Below the pieces are notes generated by a model. It did no database searches, had not been told where the DNA came from, and worked only from the letters and a program-made list of their open reading frames with translations. Below are positions 1-11,835 of a stretch of DNA of 64,000 nt, piece by piece; position 1 is the first letter of the stretch; each line of letters begins with the position of its first letter. The stretch comes from Peromyscus leucopus (Eukaryota; Chordata; Mammalia; Rodentia; Cricetidae). Made by a program: the position numbers and the translations under genes. The stretch spans positions 57,469,334-57,533,333 of the forward strand of contig NC_051084.1 in assembly GCF_004664715.2 (NCBI RefSeq). Direction: 5' to 3'.

Positions 1-729
1 AAAATGGCACATTTATCTGTTTTCTTTAATGATGATTTGGATGATAATCATTTCTACATTGATACACATTTACCAGCTATAGTCACTGTATGTGAAAAAT
101 ATTTTGGAGTGACTTCAAATGTATTACTTAGCAGGGAGTCAACATTAGCATACTCGGAGTTCTTTGGCATACAGGGAAGTACATGGTGGTCAAAAGAGCG
201 TATCATTCTTCTTTTCTGACCTAGGTATCTTAGTTATGCCATTTCTCAGAGCCCCACTGCCTCCTGTGGCAGATCTTCCCATTTCAGTGCTACTACAAAA
301 TCAGTGTTGAAGATGGAAAGGTTTCTGATAAGTTAGGTTTCCCATCATCCATTAGAAGGTAGTCAAATATCTTCAGATGTGTTTGTTTTACCAATGAAAA
401 ATTCATACAATTGACTAAGCTCCTAATGTGACATAATTATTAAGCAAACTCACACTCATTGAGTATATATTACCTTTGTTTAAAGCCTCTTTTATCCATT
501 ATCTTATTTATCCTCACCATAATTTATTTTTAGATTACAAGAACTAACATCTTCTGAAAATGTAAATCCACATTTATTAGAGTCCAAACTTAAAAAAAAA
601 AAAAAGCTACCTTCAAACTTGTTTTGATGACTAGTAAGGATGTCTCCTCATGCTGTCAAGGAATGGCCTGTATTCCAAGATTACAATGTTCATGTCCCAC
701 ATATGTGAGTCTCATAACAGATGTCATTT

Positions 730-2921
730 TAATTAAGTTTTTTCTTTTTTTTTTCATCTTTTTTTAAAATTATATAATTTAATTTAATTTTACATATCAG
801 CCATGGATTCCCTTTTTCTCCCCCTCCCCCCGCCCCTCCCTGCCTTTCCCCCAGCCCACCCCCCATCCCCATCTCCTCCAGGGCAAAGACTCCCCCGAGG
901 ATTGAGTTTCAGTCCAGGCAGGTCCAGTCCCCTCCTCCCATGCTGAGCCAAGTGTCCCTGTATAAGCCCCAGGTTCCAAACAGCCAGCTCATGCACTAAG
1001 GAGAGGTCCCGATCCCAGTGCCTGGATGCCTCCCAAACAGATAAAGTTAATCAACTGTCTCACTTATCCAGAGGGCCTGATCCAGTTGGGGGCTCCTCAG
1101 CTATTGGTTCATAGTTCATGTGTTTCCATTCATTTGGCTATTTGTCCCTGTGCTTTTTCCAATCTTGGTCTCAACAATTCTCGCTCATACAAACCCTCCT
1201 CTTTCTCGCCAATTGGATTCCTGGAGCTCCACCTGGGGCCTGGCCATGGATCTCTGCATCCACTTCCCTCAGTCATTGGATGGGGTTTCTAGCACGACAA
1301 TTAGGGTGTTTGGCCATCCTATCACCAGAGTAGGTCAGTCTGGGATGTCTCTCGACCATTGCCAGTAGTCTATTGTGGAGGTATCTTTGTGGATTTCTGT
1401 GGACCTCTCTAGCACTTTTCTTCTTCCTATTCTCATGTGGTCTTCATTTATTATGGTCTCCTATTCCTTGTTCTCTCTCTGTTCTTGATCCAGCTGGGAT
1501 CTCCTACTCCCCTAAGCTCTCTTTCCCTTGACCCTTGACCTTCATTACTCCTACTCACGTCCAGGTTGTTCATGTAGATCTCATCCATTTCTCTGTCATT
1601 GAGCGATCCCTGTGTCTTTCTTGGGGTCCTGTTTTCTAAGTAGCCTCCCTGGAGTTGTGAGTAGCAGTCTAGTCATCTTTGTTTTACATCTAGTATCCTC
1701 CTATGAGTGAGTACATACCATATTTGTCTTTCTGAGTCTGGGTTACTTCACACAGGATAATTTTTTCTAGATCCATCTATTTCCCTGCAAACCTCATGAT
1801 GTCATTGTTTTTCTCTGCTGAGTAGTATTCCATTGTGTATATGCACCACCTTTTATTTATCCATTCTTCAGTTGAAGGGCATCGAGGTTGTTTCCAGGTT
1901 CTGGCTATTACAAACAATGCTGATATGAACATAGCTGAATAAGTGCCCTTGTGGTATGATTGAGCATTCCTTGGGTATATGCCCAAGAGTGGTATAGCTG
2001 GATCTTCGGGGAGATTGATTCCCAATTTTCTAAGAAAGCACCATATTGATTTCCAAAGTGGTTGTACAAGCTTGCATTCCCACCAGCAGTGGAGGGGAGT
2101 TCCCCTAGTTCCACATAACTCTCCAGCATAAGCCGTCTTCAGTGATTTTGATCTTAGCCATTCTGACAGGTGTAAGATGGTATCTCAGAGTCGTTTTGAT
2201 TTGCATTTCCCTGATGATTAGGGATGTTGAGCAATTTCTTAGATGTCTTTCAGTCATTTGAGCTTCCTCTGTTGAGAATTCTCAGGAGGCATCACGATCC
2301 CTGACCTCAAGCTCTACTATAGAGCTACAGTAATAAAAACAGCTTGGTACTGGCATAAAAACCAACATGTGGACCAATGGAATCGAATTGAAGACGCTGA
2401 CATTAATCCACACACCTATGAACATATAATTTTTGACAAAGAAGCCAAAAGTGTACAATGAAAAAAAGAAAGCATCTTCAACAAATGGTGCTGGCATAAC
2501 TGGATATCAACGTGTAGAAGGCTGCAAATAGATCCATATCTGTCACCGTGCACAAAACTTAAGTCCAAGTGGATCAAAGACCTCAACATAAATCCAGTTA
2601 CTCTGAACCTGCTAGAAGAGAAAGTAGGAAGTAGCCTTGAACACACTGGCATAGGAGATCACTTCCTAAATATAACACCAGTAGCACAGACACTGAGAGA
2701 AACAATCAATCAATGGGACCTCTTGAAACTGAGAAGCTTTTGTAGAGCAAAAGATATGGACAACAAGGCAAAACAACAGCCTGCAGATGAGAAAAGGTCT
2801 TCAACAACCCCACATCTGACAGAGGACTGATATCCAGAATATATAAAGAACTCAAGAAATTAGACATCAAAATGCCCAACAGTCCAATTAAGAAATGGGC
2901 TATTGGACTAATTAAGTTTTT
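730..2921 (-). mobile_element. Twin-primed (5'-inverted) L1 insertion with target duplication
   Basis: At 743-2281 the minus strand carries a poly(A) tail (T-rich on +), L1 3' UTR with the polypyrimidine/CCCC block, and the decayed C-terminal end of ORF2 (around 1777-2230 the minus strand shows PSTEEWI and YTMEYYSAEKNN, typical of L1 ORF2). At about 2282-2908 the plus strand carries the ORF2 segment that precedes it ([14 protein letters not shown], then INQWDLLKLRSFCRAKDMD). Opposite orientation of adjoining L1 parts is the product of twin priming. The ends share the 13-base duplication TAATTAAGTTTTT at 730-742 and 2909-2921. Stops and frameshifts are present; the copy is dead. Confidence 0.93.
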
Positions 2922-4360
2922 GTAAACAAAACAACAACAACAACAAAAAAAAAACCAGTAGGTTAATCCATGAAACTACATAAATAACTAAATAATTTGG
3001 CTCATGCACTAAAATGTTATAGAATACAGTATATCCTATAGATGTGGTCTGTAGATGCTACCACTTTTTCTGAATTTCAAACATTATGCTGAAACACTTC
3101 AGTCCATTATTCTTGTTTTTTTCTTTATATTTTAGCAAAACCAAGTTTCTCTGTATTCTATATTTCATGTAATTTTTGCATTTTGTATCTCTCTTTAAAA
3201 GGCTCATTTTTTATTTTTAAAGTATCTACAAGCTAAATGTATAGCATTGCTTAATTTCTTTTTCGCATTTAAGTGGTAGGAATGGGGAAATCTTATTAGA
3301 CTCTTGAAAACCTTTCCAAGTAAAAAGCAATAAAAAATTCTATTTCACACTAAGAAACTCACCTCTGGAACTGTATAATATTTTTCAAAGTAAAGCTAAC
3401 CAATAATTAAGGATTGAAAAAAATGGTAAAAATAGACTTCCTAATAAATCTCAAAGAAATAAAAAAAGCAAGCCTGCCTTGTGCTCCCAATACTCAGAAG
3501 ATGAAAACTAGTTCAGGGAAATCCTGTTTCAAAAAATAAATAAATAAGAAGGAAAGAAAGAAAAACCATGAGTAAGCAACATTAGAAATGAAATGGTTTA
3601 AGTTGTAATAAAAGAATTGAAATTCACGTGGCATGGATAACTCCCTTGGAAAACACAAATTTCCAAAACTAACTCAAGAGCAAATAAGTCACTCATTGAG
3701 AGCTTTAATTAGATGACTTATGGTATTCTAGAGCTTTCAAGATACAGAAGCATTTAAGACCATAGTTTCAAAAATCATAGTTCAAGTTTCAATGTTTTAA
3801 AAATTCTATTCATTAGCATTGGAAATCAGAATTTTTGTGGAAGAAGAATTGAAGGAGATTCCAGACATCAAGGATAGGAGAGAGTCATAAGGAAACTGAT
3901 GTGTAGCTTAACATTTCAAGAAATTTGACCACAATTGGAAACTAAGGGAAAACAAAAATAACAAAAAGGAGCTTTAGTTGGCTTAAAAGAGATCTTTCAA
4001 CACATTTATTTATAGGGGAAGATGTTATACAAACAAGCTATCTAAAGGAGACTTTAAAGTTGACCTATATGTAATTAAGTATAAGCACTGTTTCTGATGA
4101 TAAAAAATCAGAATAGTGGTTACCCTTGGATGGACAGTAGTGACTGACAAGCACGCAATGCTCTACATTTTGGCGTGTCTAGTTATATGGTGAATTCATT
4201 TACAATATGTCATGTGTCTTCTGTCATCAATAAGTCAATAAGCATATAGACTTGTAGAATGTATTAAGCTTTACTACATTTCATGATACGGTAATTTAAA
4301 ATTCACCCTTTCCCCCAAAAGAATACTTGCTCTGAATCATATTTTCTACATGTATGATGT

Positions 4361-4531
4361 TGGGTTTGTTTGTTGATTTGTTTGTTTGTTTGCTTTGAGA
4401 AAGGGTTTCTCTGTGTAGCCCTGCCTGTTCTGCAACTTGCTCTGTAGACCAGACTGGCCTCAAACTCAGAGATCTGCCTGCCTCTGCTTCCTGAGTGATT
4501 GAATTAAAGGCATCCACCATCACACCCAGCT
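4361..4531 (-). mobile_element. B1 SINE, reverse orientation
   Basis: The sequence tttgagaaagggtttctctg followed by gtagccctgcctgttctgca and tggcctcaaactcagagatc is the complement of a B1 element, with its A-rich tail as TTTG repeats on the left. A likely target duplication, TGTATGATGT / TGTATGACGT with one mismatch, flanks it at 4351-4360 and 4532-4541. Confidence 0.85.
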
Positions 4532-6095
4532 TGTATGACGTCATTTAACTGTTACAGCCATTTTATGAGGTGGATTTTCTTAGCCTTAATTTTCAGTGAG
4601 AGAAAAAGCAGCCCAGAAACTTCAGTAATTGAAACAGGCAGTGTGTGGCTGCAGAGCTGAAATGCCTGCTTACCCTCTTGCATTGTGTAATGGAAGGGGA
4701 ACATGTGCTTTGGGCTAGGGAGGAGCTTCAGACTGGAGGTATGGAGAGTATGAAGAGGTGGTCTGTCCTTTATCAATAACATAGGAAGTGAGACCATATC
4801 ATAACAACAATAAAGAGCAGCACTGGACTCTGAGAAGGGTAGCGGTTGTGAGGACCCAGTGATCATGAGGACCCATACTACCCTGCACTTACTCTATCCT
4901 GCACTTGTCTGCGACTGACAGCTGGGTCCCAAGTCCTTTTTTATACTCAGCTTTCCTTCTGGCCACCTCAATTTTTGTTTCGTGAACAGTCATTACTGTT
5001 CCGGAAGCTGTGTGACTTGTAAACACTTGTCACTGCTCGCTCCTTACACCAGCACGGAAAAGCCCCTCTTCACCTCGCTTAATGTTTTTTATCTGATGGG
5101 ATCACTGTCACATCTGCTTTCTGGATATTATTAGCATTTGATTGATATAGGTCTTTCTACCTCTTAATTTCCATCTTCCTGTGTCAGTGGTTTTGGGACT
5201 TTTTCACAAAACCATTGCAGAAATGGATTTTTTAAATAGAGTATGAAAGATTGGTTTGTTTTTTTTGTTTGTGTGTTTATTTGTTTGTTTACTTTTTATT
5301 AATGAGTTTAAAGTGATTGTGATTTATATTATTTAGAAAAATTTTCCCTATTATCCTGATTCTGTTTCTTCCCTTTTTCCTTATCTTTAATTGAATTGAT
5401 GTCTCTTAGTTTTATTTTTCTTTACTTACTTACAACTGCATTCTTTCTACTTTATAATGATTACCTTAATTTAACCGGGTTATCATAAGTGTTCAAATAT
5501 ATCTGTTGTATGTCACTCAGTCTCTCTAATATTCCAGAAGAGAAAAGGAGGCTTGGCCTGTTTTATTTTCCCATGTTCCCTTGCAGCCCTCATGTCTCTT
5601 CCCTTTTGGCCCTTGCTGGTATTATTTTGAATTCTTTATCTAGGTAGCTGTATTTTTAAGAATAAACAAAATATAGTAGATAAAATTTTATTTAGATTCA
5701 ATATATTTTATTGCTTTTGTTTGCTGTCTGTCACTTAGCCCATTTCTTCCTCTTGAAGTTCTTATTGGTGGTTTTTATTGTCCAGCAATTCTTTTAGAGA
5801 GAACCTTAAAATAATCAACTTCAAAGTGCCTTTCAATTCTAAAAATATATTTCTGCCTGTCACTTGGATAATAGTTTGCCTAGGTATAGAATTCGAACTT
5901 CAAAGTTCTCTTCCATTAGAACAAGGACATTTTTTCACTTGTCTTCTTGGATCCTGCATGCCTCACAAGAAATTTAATATCACTCTGATTCTTATTCCTT
6001 TGTGAGTTACTGTTCTTTAAATTCTGACCACTTTGGAATTTTAGTCTTATTCCAGATGTTAACAAATTTTACGGCAGTGCATCTAGGAATGTGTA

Positions 6096-6098
<3 letters not shown>

Positions 6099-6151
<53 letters not shown>

Positions 6152-6162
6152 TGTGTGTGTGT
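6099..6162 (+). repeat. (TG)n microsatellite
   Basis: Nearly pure TG dinucleotide run of about 64 bases with one TATG interruption. It lies 80 bp upstream of a solo LTR. Confidence 0.97.
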
Positions 6163-6243
6163 CTTTCCTGTTTAATCTACCCTCTAGCTAAGATTGTATT
6201 CAGTTCTGAAGAATTCTTCCATAATATTTCCATAAATGCTGTC

Positions 6244-6719
6244 TGTGGTTGATATATTGTGCACCCCAATAAACCTATCTGGGGGTCAGAGAACAGAACA
6301 GCTATAATATTAAACATAGAGGTTAGGCAGTGGTAGCACACACCTTTAATCCTAGCATTCCAGAGGCAGAGATCCATCTGGATCTCTGTGAATTCAAAAA
6401 GCCACACTGGAAACAACCAGGCATGGTGACTCATGCCTTTAATCCCAGGAAGTGATGGCAGAAAGGAGAAAAGTATATAAGGTGTGAGGACCAGGAACTA
6501 GAGCTGGTTAAGCTTTTAGGCTTTTGAGCAACAGTTCAGCTGAGATTCATTCTGGATGAGGACTGAGAGGCTTCCAGTCTGAGGAAACAGATCAGCTGAG
6601 GAATTGGTGAGGTGAGGAGGCTGTGGCTTGTTCTGCTTCTCTGGTCTTCCAACATTCACCCCAATACCTGGCTCCAGGTTTGTTTTTTATTAATAAGACT
6701 CTTTAAGATTCATGCTACA
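6244..6719 (+). mobile_element. Solo LTR, cricetid-type family with captured B1 fragment, copy 1
   Basis: A 476-bp unit starts TGTGGTTGATAT and ends CATGCTACA, giving TG...CA ends, and is flanked by an exact 6-bp duplication GCTGTC (6238-6243 and 6720-6725). The 6-bp duplication suggests a class II (ERVK-like) retrovirus. Inside, ggtagcacacacctttaatc through the gagatccatctggatctctg segment resembles B1, and a second cctttaatccca follows. A tatataag box follows the B1 part. No internal retroviral genes are present, so it is a solo LTR. Two more copies lie at 43297 and 61108. Confidence 0.8.
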
Positions 6720-8471
6720 GCTGTCTTTCTTTCGATTTCTTTATTGTTTTGTTTAAGAATTACTATTGAACCTATTTTAGAACTCCCATGACATTTACAT
6801 ATTGTCACACTTTTTCTTTCTGTGTTGTCCTTATCCAAATGCCCAGCACAGGGCTGAGCTATCTACCTTCAATCTGACTTCTTCTACTTTTGATTTTTTT
6901 TTTCTACAATTGCTTGTAGCTTCTGGTTCACTACAAGTAATATGTTTTCATCAGTTGCCTCCAGAAAATATTTTCTACTGTTCCTAAGAACTGGGGATAA
7001 AGGCTACCCATCAAGAAAAATGAGTAGTAAAAACAGAGTTCAATTTACTAAATTGAATTTGCTTTTGAGTCTTGTAATATAATAATAGCGCTCGTCAGCT
7101 GTGGCCGTTCAAGAGCAGAGCCGAGTTTGGCAAGGCAGGTCAAGCAAATTGTGATGATGAACTTGAGGGGCTAGTGAGTCTTAAATTTGGAACTGTGATG
7201 TATGAGGACCGGAAGATCGTGGGAGTTAAGAGCAGACTAAGAGAGCAAAGAAAGGGCTTTGTGACCCCAAGTCATTGTGGTGGATCAGGTGATTGCAATG
7301 ATTGAAAAAGTGTCAACATAAGAACCTGAAAGAGATCATTCAAGTTGGAGGCTTATCAGTGAGAAAAGCCTTAGTACTGAGAAGACTTAGAGAACTGATC
7401 TATAGGGGTTGTTGAAGTAAAGTGTGCAGTGTATGAGGAGAAGAGATTAAGGAATCCTAACAATCACACACCAGAATAATGATGCCTGTGGAAACTGACA
7501 ACATTTATGGAAAATAATGGCAGTCCCTTGAAAATTGCTCTTTATGAAAGTTGTCATTTACAAATTATGCTATTACAACTTGGCAAATATAACATGTGAA
7601 CAACAACAACAAAAACTAGTGTGTGCTTTATATGATTCTTAAAAAATCTTTGGAACAGACAGCTTTCCTGAGGGGTGCTTTCCTGCCCACTGATTACAGG
7701 CCCATTTGTACTGACTCTTAAAGAAGGGAGTGACAGTTTGTCTTTGATACAGGCAGGACTCCGTGGAACCAGTTGTCAGTTAGGCAGTTCAAGACATCAG
7801 ATCTCCTCCCTGAGACAGAAATATGGGTCAGATTGGCATCTTCCAATCAGGGCTAGACTCCTGCATTTCCTGACTTTTGTTTTATACTCCGGTGATTATG
7901 AGGGAGGAGTCCAGCTCTAGTGCCTTCAAGCCTGCTAATATCTAATTAGCACCCTAACGTCTTTAATTTTTTTGTCTCTTTTCAATTTCTGGAAAGGCTG
8001 ACTGACGAAGGAAGAAATTGATTCTGTTGCTGGTTCTGGTTTATGAGGAGTTGTATTACAAGATGTACACAAAGAAGTCATACCAATGGGGAAATAAGTA
8101 GCAGCCTTTACTAAAATGAAGCCGCCGGTCATTTGCACGCAAGGCACGGCTAATGGCCTCACATTTAGGATGATTAGATTGCAGGAAGAAAAATATCTAT
8201 GAAATCATAGCTGTGTACTGCCAGTGACTCAATTAGCTTTTCAGAATTACGTGATTAAGACGGGCAGGGCAATGTAGTAACATCAAATGCGACTATTAAA
8301 TACTTCACAATGCACCCCACCTTTGCTGTAGACTATTGGCCAAACCTTATGTTGTATTTTGCTGTTATAACTTGGGTATCACACACATGTAAAAGCAAAG
8401 TTGTTTTTCCTTTCTTTTGGAAAGCTTTTGAGCTTGCCAGTATAATCTTCATATCAACACAGATATAACAT

Positions 8472-8540
8472 GAAGAAAAAGAAGAAGAAGAAGAAGAAGA
8501 AGAAGAAGAAGAAGAAGAAGAAGAAGAAGAAGAAGAAGAA
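8472..8540 (+). repeat. (GAA)n microsatellite
   Basis: About 69 bases of almost pure GAA, an all-purine strand. It lies 560 bp upstream of the TM3 exon. The long Lys or Ser runs it encodes on the two strands are artefacts of the repeat. Confidence 0.97.
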
Positions 8541-8889
8541 TCATTATCATCATCGTTGGTTAAATAAGAGAGATAAAGAATGTAGCCAAAACAATTATAC
8601 ATGGTGTCTGCAACTTAAAGAAAGGACCATTTCCATAATTTTGTTTAAAAAAATCAACTGAAGCAGTAATTTTAATTTTCCTTGAGTTGAAATGCACAGT
8701 GTGGGTTCTCCTCATTAAAGAAACTGAGAACACAAATGGAATTAGGGCATGTATTTTTGTGTTGCACATATTGTATGAAGGATAGAGACTAGAGACAGTA
8801 CGGTTTCTAATTTCTGTAAATAGTTTCTCTGGCACTGAGGACTTTTATGCGAAGTAAAAGTCCATCAGAAGTTTACCTCTTCAAGTGGG

Positions 8890-8990
8890 AAGTAGTAACA
8901 GATCCCTGTAGCCATAGAACTCAGGGGGCTGAGGCAGGAGGATGGCAAGCCAAAGGCTGTGTGGACTACATAGTGGGCTCTCCTCTCATT
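8890..8990 (+). mobile_element. Degenerate B1-like SINE remnant
   Basis: The stretch atccctgtagccatagaact then ggggctgaggcaggaggatg and gactacatagtg resembles the central part of an old B1/Alu-like element. It is diverged, lacks clear ends, and sits just upstream of the TM3 exon acceptor. Confidence 0.5.
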
Positions 8991-9098
8991 TGAGAACAAA
9001 GGAGAAGAGAGGACAGGAGGGGAGGAAGAGAAAAGCCCAGTTCCCTGAAACGGAGGTTCCTGCCCAGGCTGAGCGTATGTTTCCTTCTGCCTCCACAG

Positions 9099-9249
9099 AG
9101 CATCTGTACGACCACCACTGCATTCCTGCATTTTTTCTTCCTGGCTTCATTCTGTTGGGTTTTGACAGAAGCGTGGCAGTCATATATGGCTGTAACTGGG
9201 AAGATCAGGACACGGCTTATAAGGAAACGCTTTCTGTGCCTTGGATGGG
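9099..9249 (+). CDS. Adgrb3: ADGRB3 (BAI3) exon: TM3, intracellular loop 2, start of TM4
   Basis: The exon encodes 50 codons plus one base and is the first ADGRB3 exon in the window. The acceptor is a pyrimidine-rich tract ending ctccacag before AGC. The donor after TGG G is gtaagc. The peptide begins [20 protein letters not shown], a hydrophobic TM3 whose upper Cys is the usual partner of the ECL2 cysteine. It continues through [19 protein letters not shown], a basic intracellular loop 2, and ends FLCLGWG at the start of TM4. It enters in phase 0 and leaves after one base of a Gly codon, which the next exon completes with GA. Residues would be about 939-989 of a receptor about 1522 residues long, counted back from the C terminus as I remember it. 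Exons for TM1-TM2, the GAIN domain and the thrombospondin and CUB modules lie upstream of the window. Identity as BAI3 rather than BAI1 or BAI2 rests on recognition of the whole spliced protein. Confidence 0.95.
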
Positions 9250-11765
9250 GTAAGCATATTAATATACTTTTTATGCTTCATCACTATGACACTGAGAATA
9301 ACATCATAAAAGTTTAAAAAGAGACTGTACCCAGGTTACTAAGGTGTCTAACTTGAAACATGAAGATGAAATACATGAGAGTAGCCATTTTGAAAACAGC
9401 CATGGGGTCATTTGGAACTTTATAAGGGAATAATTAATTAGCAAAGTTTTAGCTAGTAAACTAACACTCAGTGTACCTTCATGGTATACCTTGAGACCTG
9501 AGCTACCTAAAGTTGGAAAGACAATGTGTTCCCTACTGATGTTTTCTGAAAATGCAAAATGCTTTGAATTGTTTGGGCACCCAAATCATGTTATCCACAG
9601 GTTATATAATAAACCCTAGGTAACCTCTAAGTGTTCTATTTCCCCCCCCCAAAAAATCTCCAGACTGTTAAAAAATGAAGCATAGGGGAGGAGGAGTGGA
9701 CCCTCAGTGAGGCAAGGAAACTTCACATGTCCTTAAGGAGTTTCTCAAAAGTAGACATGTACAATCTCTGCCAAACTAGGAATTCATTCATTCATTGCCC
9801 ATCATTGGGAAACCTTTCCAATTGCTTCATGGCAGAGACATCTCAATGATCAGTGATTTCATGGGACTAGTTTGAATGAAAGCATAGTTAATTTTTTAAA
9901 AGCTAGTTTTAGAAAACACACAGATATTTCTGATGTTTGCCTTTGAGTTTTAAAATCCCCATAATGGGCCGGGCGGTGGTGGCGCACGCCTTTAATCCCA
10001 GCACTCGGGAGGCAGAGCCAGGCGGATCTTTGTGAGTTTGAGGCCAGCCTAGGTCTATAGAGCAAGATCCAGGAAAGACGCAAAGATACACAGAGAAACC
10101 CTGTCTCGAAAAACCAAATAAATAAATAAATAAATAAAATTAAATTAAATCCCCATAATGGGATAACTCTACATGAGTATATACAGAGACATACATGTAC
10201 ACATACACACATGCATCAGATGATGAGAACAGGTTTTTAAAAGGAACCTGGGCAATTCTGAGCTAGTGAAGTTACTACAAGACCAGAACAATTCATCCTG
10301 AAACACAGGATCAAAACCACTTAAAGATTATCTGCCAGCATTCAGCAGGAGTGTATCCATACTTAGTTGATGTATTAGGACTCTTTGTAGAAGCAAATGG
10401 GAAATTGAAGAATATGTTCTACTTAGAGTTTTGTAAGATTTTTGTCTAGATTCCATGACAAAGATCTTCTAAAATGATGGCAGTATTGAACCAAGGAACA
10501 CTTTTGTTGTGAATTAGGACCATAGATCGAAGGAAAAGAGTACAAGTGCAGGAAGCTCTTTCTTAAAGAGTGATGAGTTCCTTGCCAGTAACCAATAGCT
10601 ACCTTATTTAATATTGTTGTTAAAGATTTTGAAGAAAGGGTTTGCAGTTCATCTCCAAAGTTATAGGTAATATCAACATTCTCTGAGTAGGCAAAGAGTT
10701 ATATATAATATCAGTGGAGAGAAGCACACCACAATCAATTTGGAAAACAAAGGAAATCCAATTTATATGAAATAAAGATTATTAATTCCTTAGGTGTTAT
10801 TTAGGGTATCCATGTTTGTGTGTTTATTTCTAATGAACTCCATCCATTCAATCAAAATATTCAGTCAGCAAATGGAATGTAGGATGAAGGACCTCGGGAG
10901 GGGGAAGAGACAAAGAGTGCCTATGTATAATTTATGTTATGAATGTATAGCTCTCAGTCTTTATTTTAAAACGTGGTGACTTCCCTTGGTGTGCTCTTCA
11001 CCGTTCTTGTCTTTAAAGCTGGTGAATGTACAGACTATCAGTAGATTCCCAGGAGAAAGAAAATAGCAAGAAGTGTGGGAGATAAGAAGAAAGATGACAG
11101 GCAGAGGGGCATGACAAGGGGATGATTAACTGAGGGGCTTCGTTTTAATAAAGAAAGCAAGCATGTTCTTCTTAGAAATGCTGCATGTCCAAATATGTTT
11201 ATATGTGCAGTAAAGGAAATCTTAAGAATTGGTTTGGATTTTCAGGTAATTGAGTTCTCTATTCCTACATCCTTATTGTTATAAGTAAGTTGAAAAGAAC
11301 GTGTTAAGTGAAAAAATTACTTTTGGGGTCTAATTATAAGTTGGACTTGGTATGGTCAATATGTGGCCAGCTGAACATTCCACTCTTCCAACAGTCCATC
11401 ACACCAGGGCATCCAGTTTTCTGCCTTTCCGGTTTTATAACTATACATTTCCATTATATACTGCAAACCCCTGGGGGGGGGGATGACTTAAAAGATATCC
11501 TAAATCTGTGTTATTGCTTCTCTTGAAAACCAGGTGAGATGCAGTGGTAACCTAGCAACAGCAGGGCAGAGCACCCCGTCAGAAAAATCCACCTGACCTT
11601 GTAGTTTTGCACTTGAAAGTTTGTGATACAAGCATGCCTTGGGAGGTGACTCTTCCCACCAGAGTTGCTGGGATCTGAGTATTTGGAGTTTGTCCAGGCT
11701 CATCCTGGGCGAGTGTCCGCACTGTCTGTCACTGAGTATGAGATGTCACCTTGCTTTCCTTGCAG
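9250..11765 (+). other. Adgrb3: Intron between TM3 and TM4/ECL2 exons
   Basis: The 2.5-kb intron holds one young B1 (9968-10146). Elsewhere (9250-9950 and 10165-11765) I see unique AT-rich sequence without further recognisable elements. Confidence 0.9.
9968..10146 (+). mobile_element. B1 SINE, young, with target duplication
   Basis: Starts gccgggcggtggtggcgcac and ends in the ctgtctcgaaaaacc block followed by an AAAT-repeat tail. The 15-base duplication AAATCCCCATAATGG flanks it exactly (9953-9967 and 10147-10161). The middle block, with gcaaagatacacagagaaac, is the form I associate with cricetid B1. Confidence 0.95.
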
Positions 11766-11835
11766 GACTGCCAGCTTTAGTCGTAGCCACATCTGTGGGC
11801 TTCACCAGGACGAAAGGATATGGCACGGATCACTA
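11766..11835 (+). CDS. Adgrb3: ADGRB3 exon: rest of TM4 and start of extracellular loop 2
   Basis: This 70-nt exon reads GA CTG CCA..., completing the Gly from the previous exon, then [22 protein letters not shown] and the first two bases (TA) of a Tyr codon. [12 protein letters not shown] is the second half of TM4. [10 protein letters not shown] is the start of extracellular loop 2. The acceptor is cttgctttccttgcag and the donor is gtaagt, both close to consensus. At 70 nt it is not a multiple of three, so skipping it would break the 7TM frame. The intron before it is about 2.5 kb and contains a recent B1. The exon fits its neighbours in both phase and protein order, so the assignment is firm. 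Confidence 0.95.

Larger units (their letters stand above)
1..9098 (+). other. Adgrb3: Partial intron upstream of the TM3 exon
   Basis: This non-coding stretch is the 3' end of the intron between the TM2 and TM3 exons. It contains an inverted L1 insertion (730-2921), a reverse B1 (4361-4531), a (TG)n tract, a solo LTR (6244-6719), a GAA microsatellite and a weak SINE remnant. At 1-730, 2922-4350, 4532-6090 and 6726-8470 I see AT-rich unique sequence with no exon-like pattern; no TM1/TM2 coding sequence was found here. Confidence 0.85.

Noticed and set aside
4..219. 71-codon open frame at the window start
   Set aside because: No recognisable protein, no splice-site match to the receptor and AT-rich unique sequence; it is well within chance length for an intron.
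1026..1368. Overlapping plus-strand open frames of 71-88 codons
   Set aside because: They lie antisense to the L1 3' region and are shadows of that repeat.
1777..2129. Minus-strand open frames that look protein-coding
   Set aside because: They are decayed L1 ORF2 remnants inside the twin-primed L1, with stops and frameshifts.
7081..7270. Locally CpG-containing stretch that looked like an exon or RNA gene
   Set aside because: No splice-bounded frame matching the receptor and no recognisable RNA fold or promoter boxes; left as unique intron.
8333..8661. Poly-Ser and poly-Lys frames
   Set aside because: Both are translations of the GAA microsatellite, not genes.
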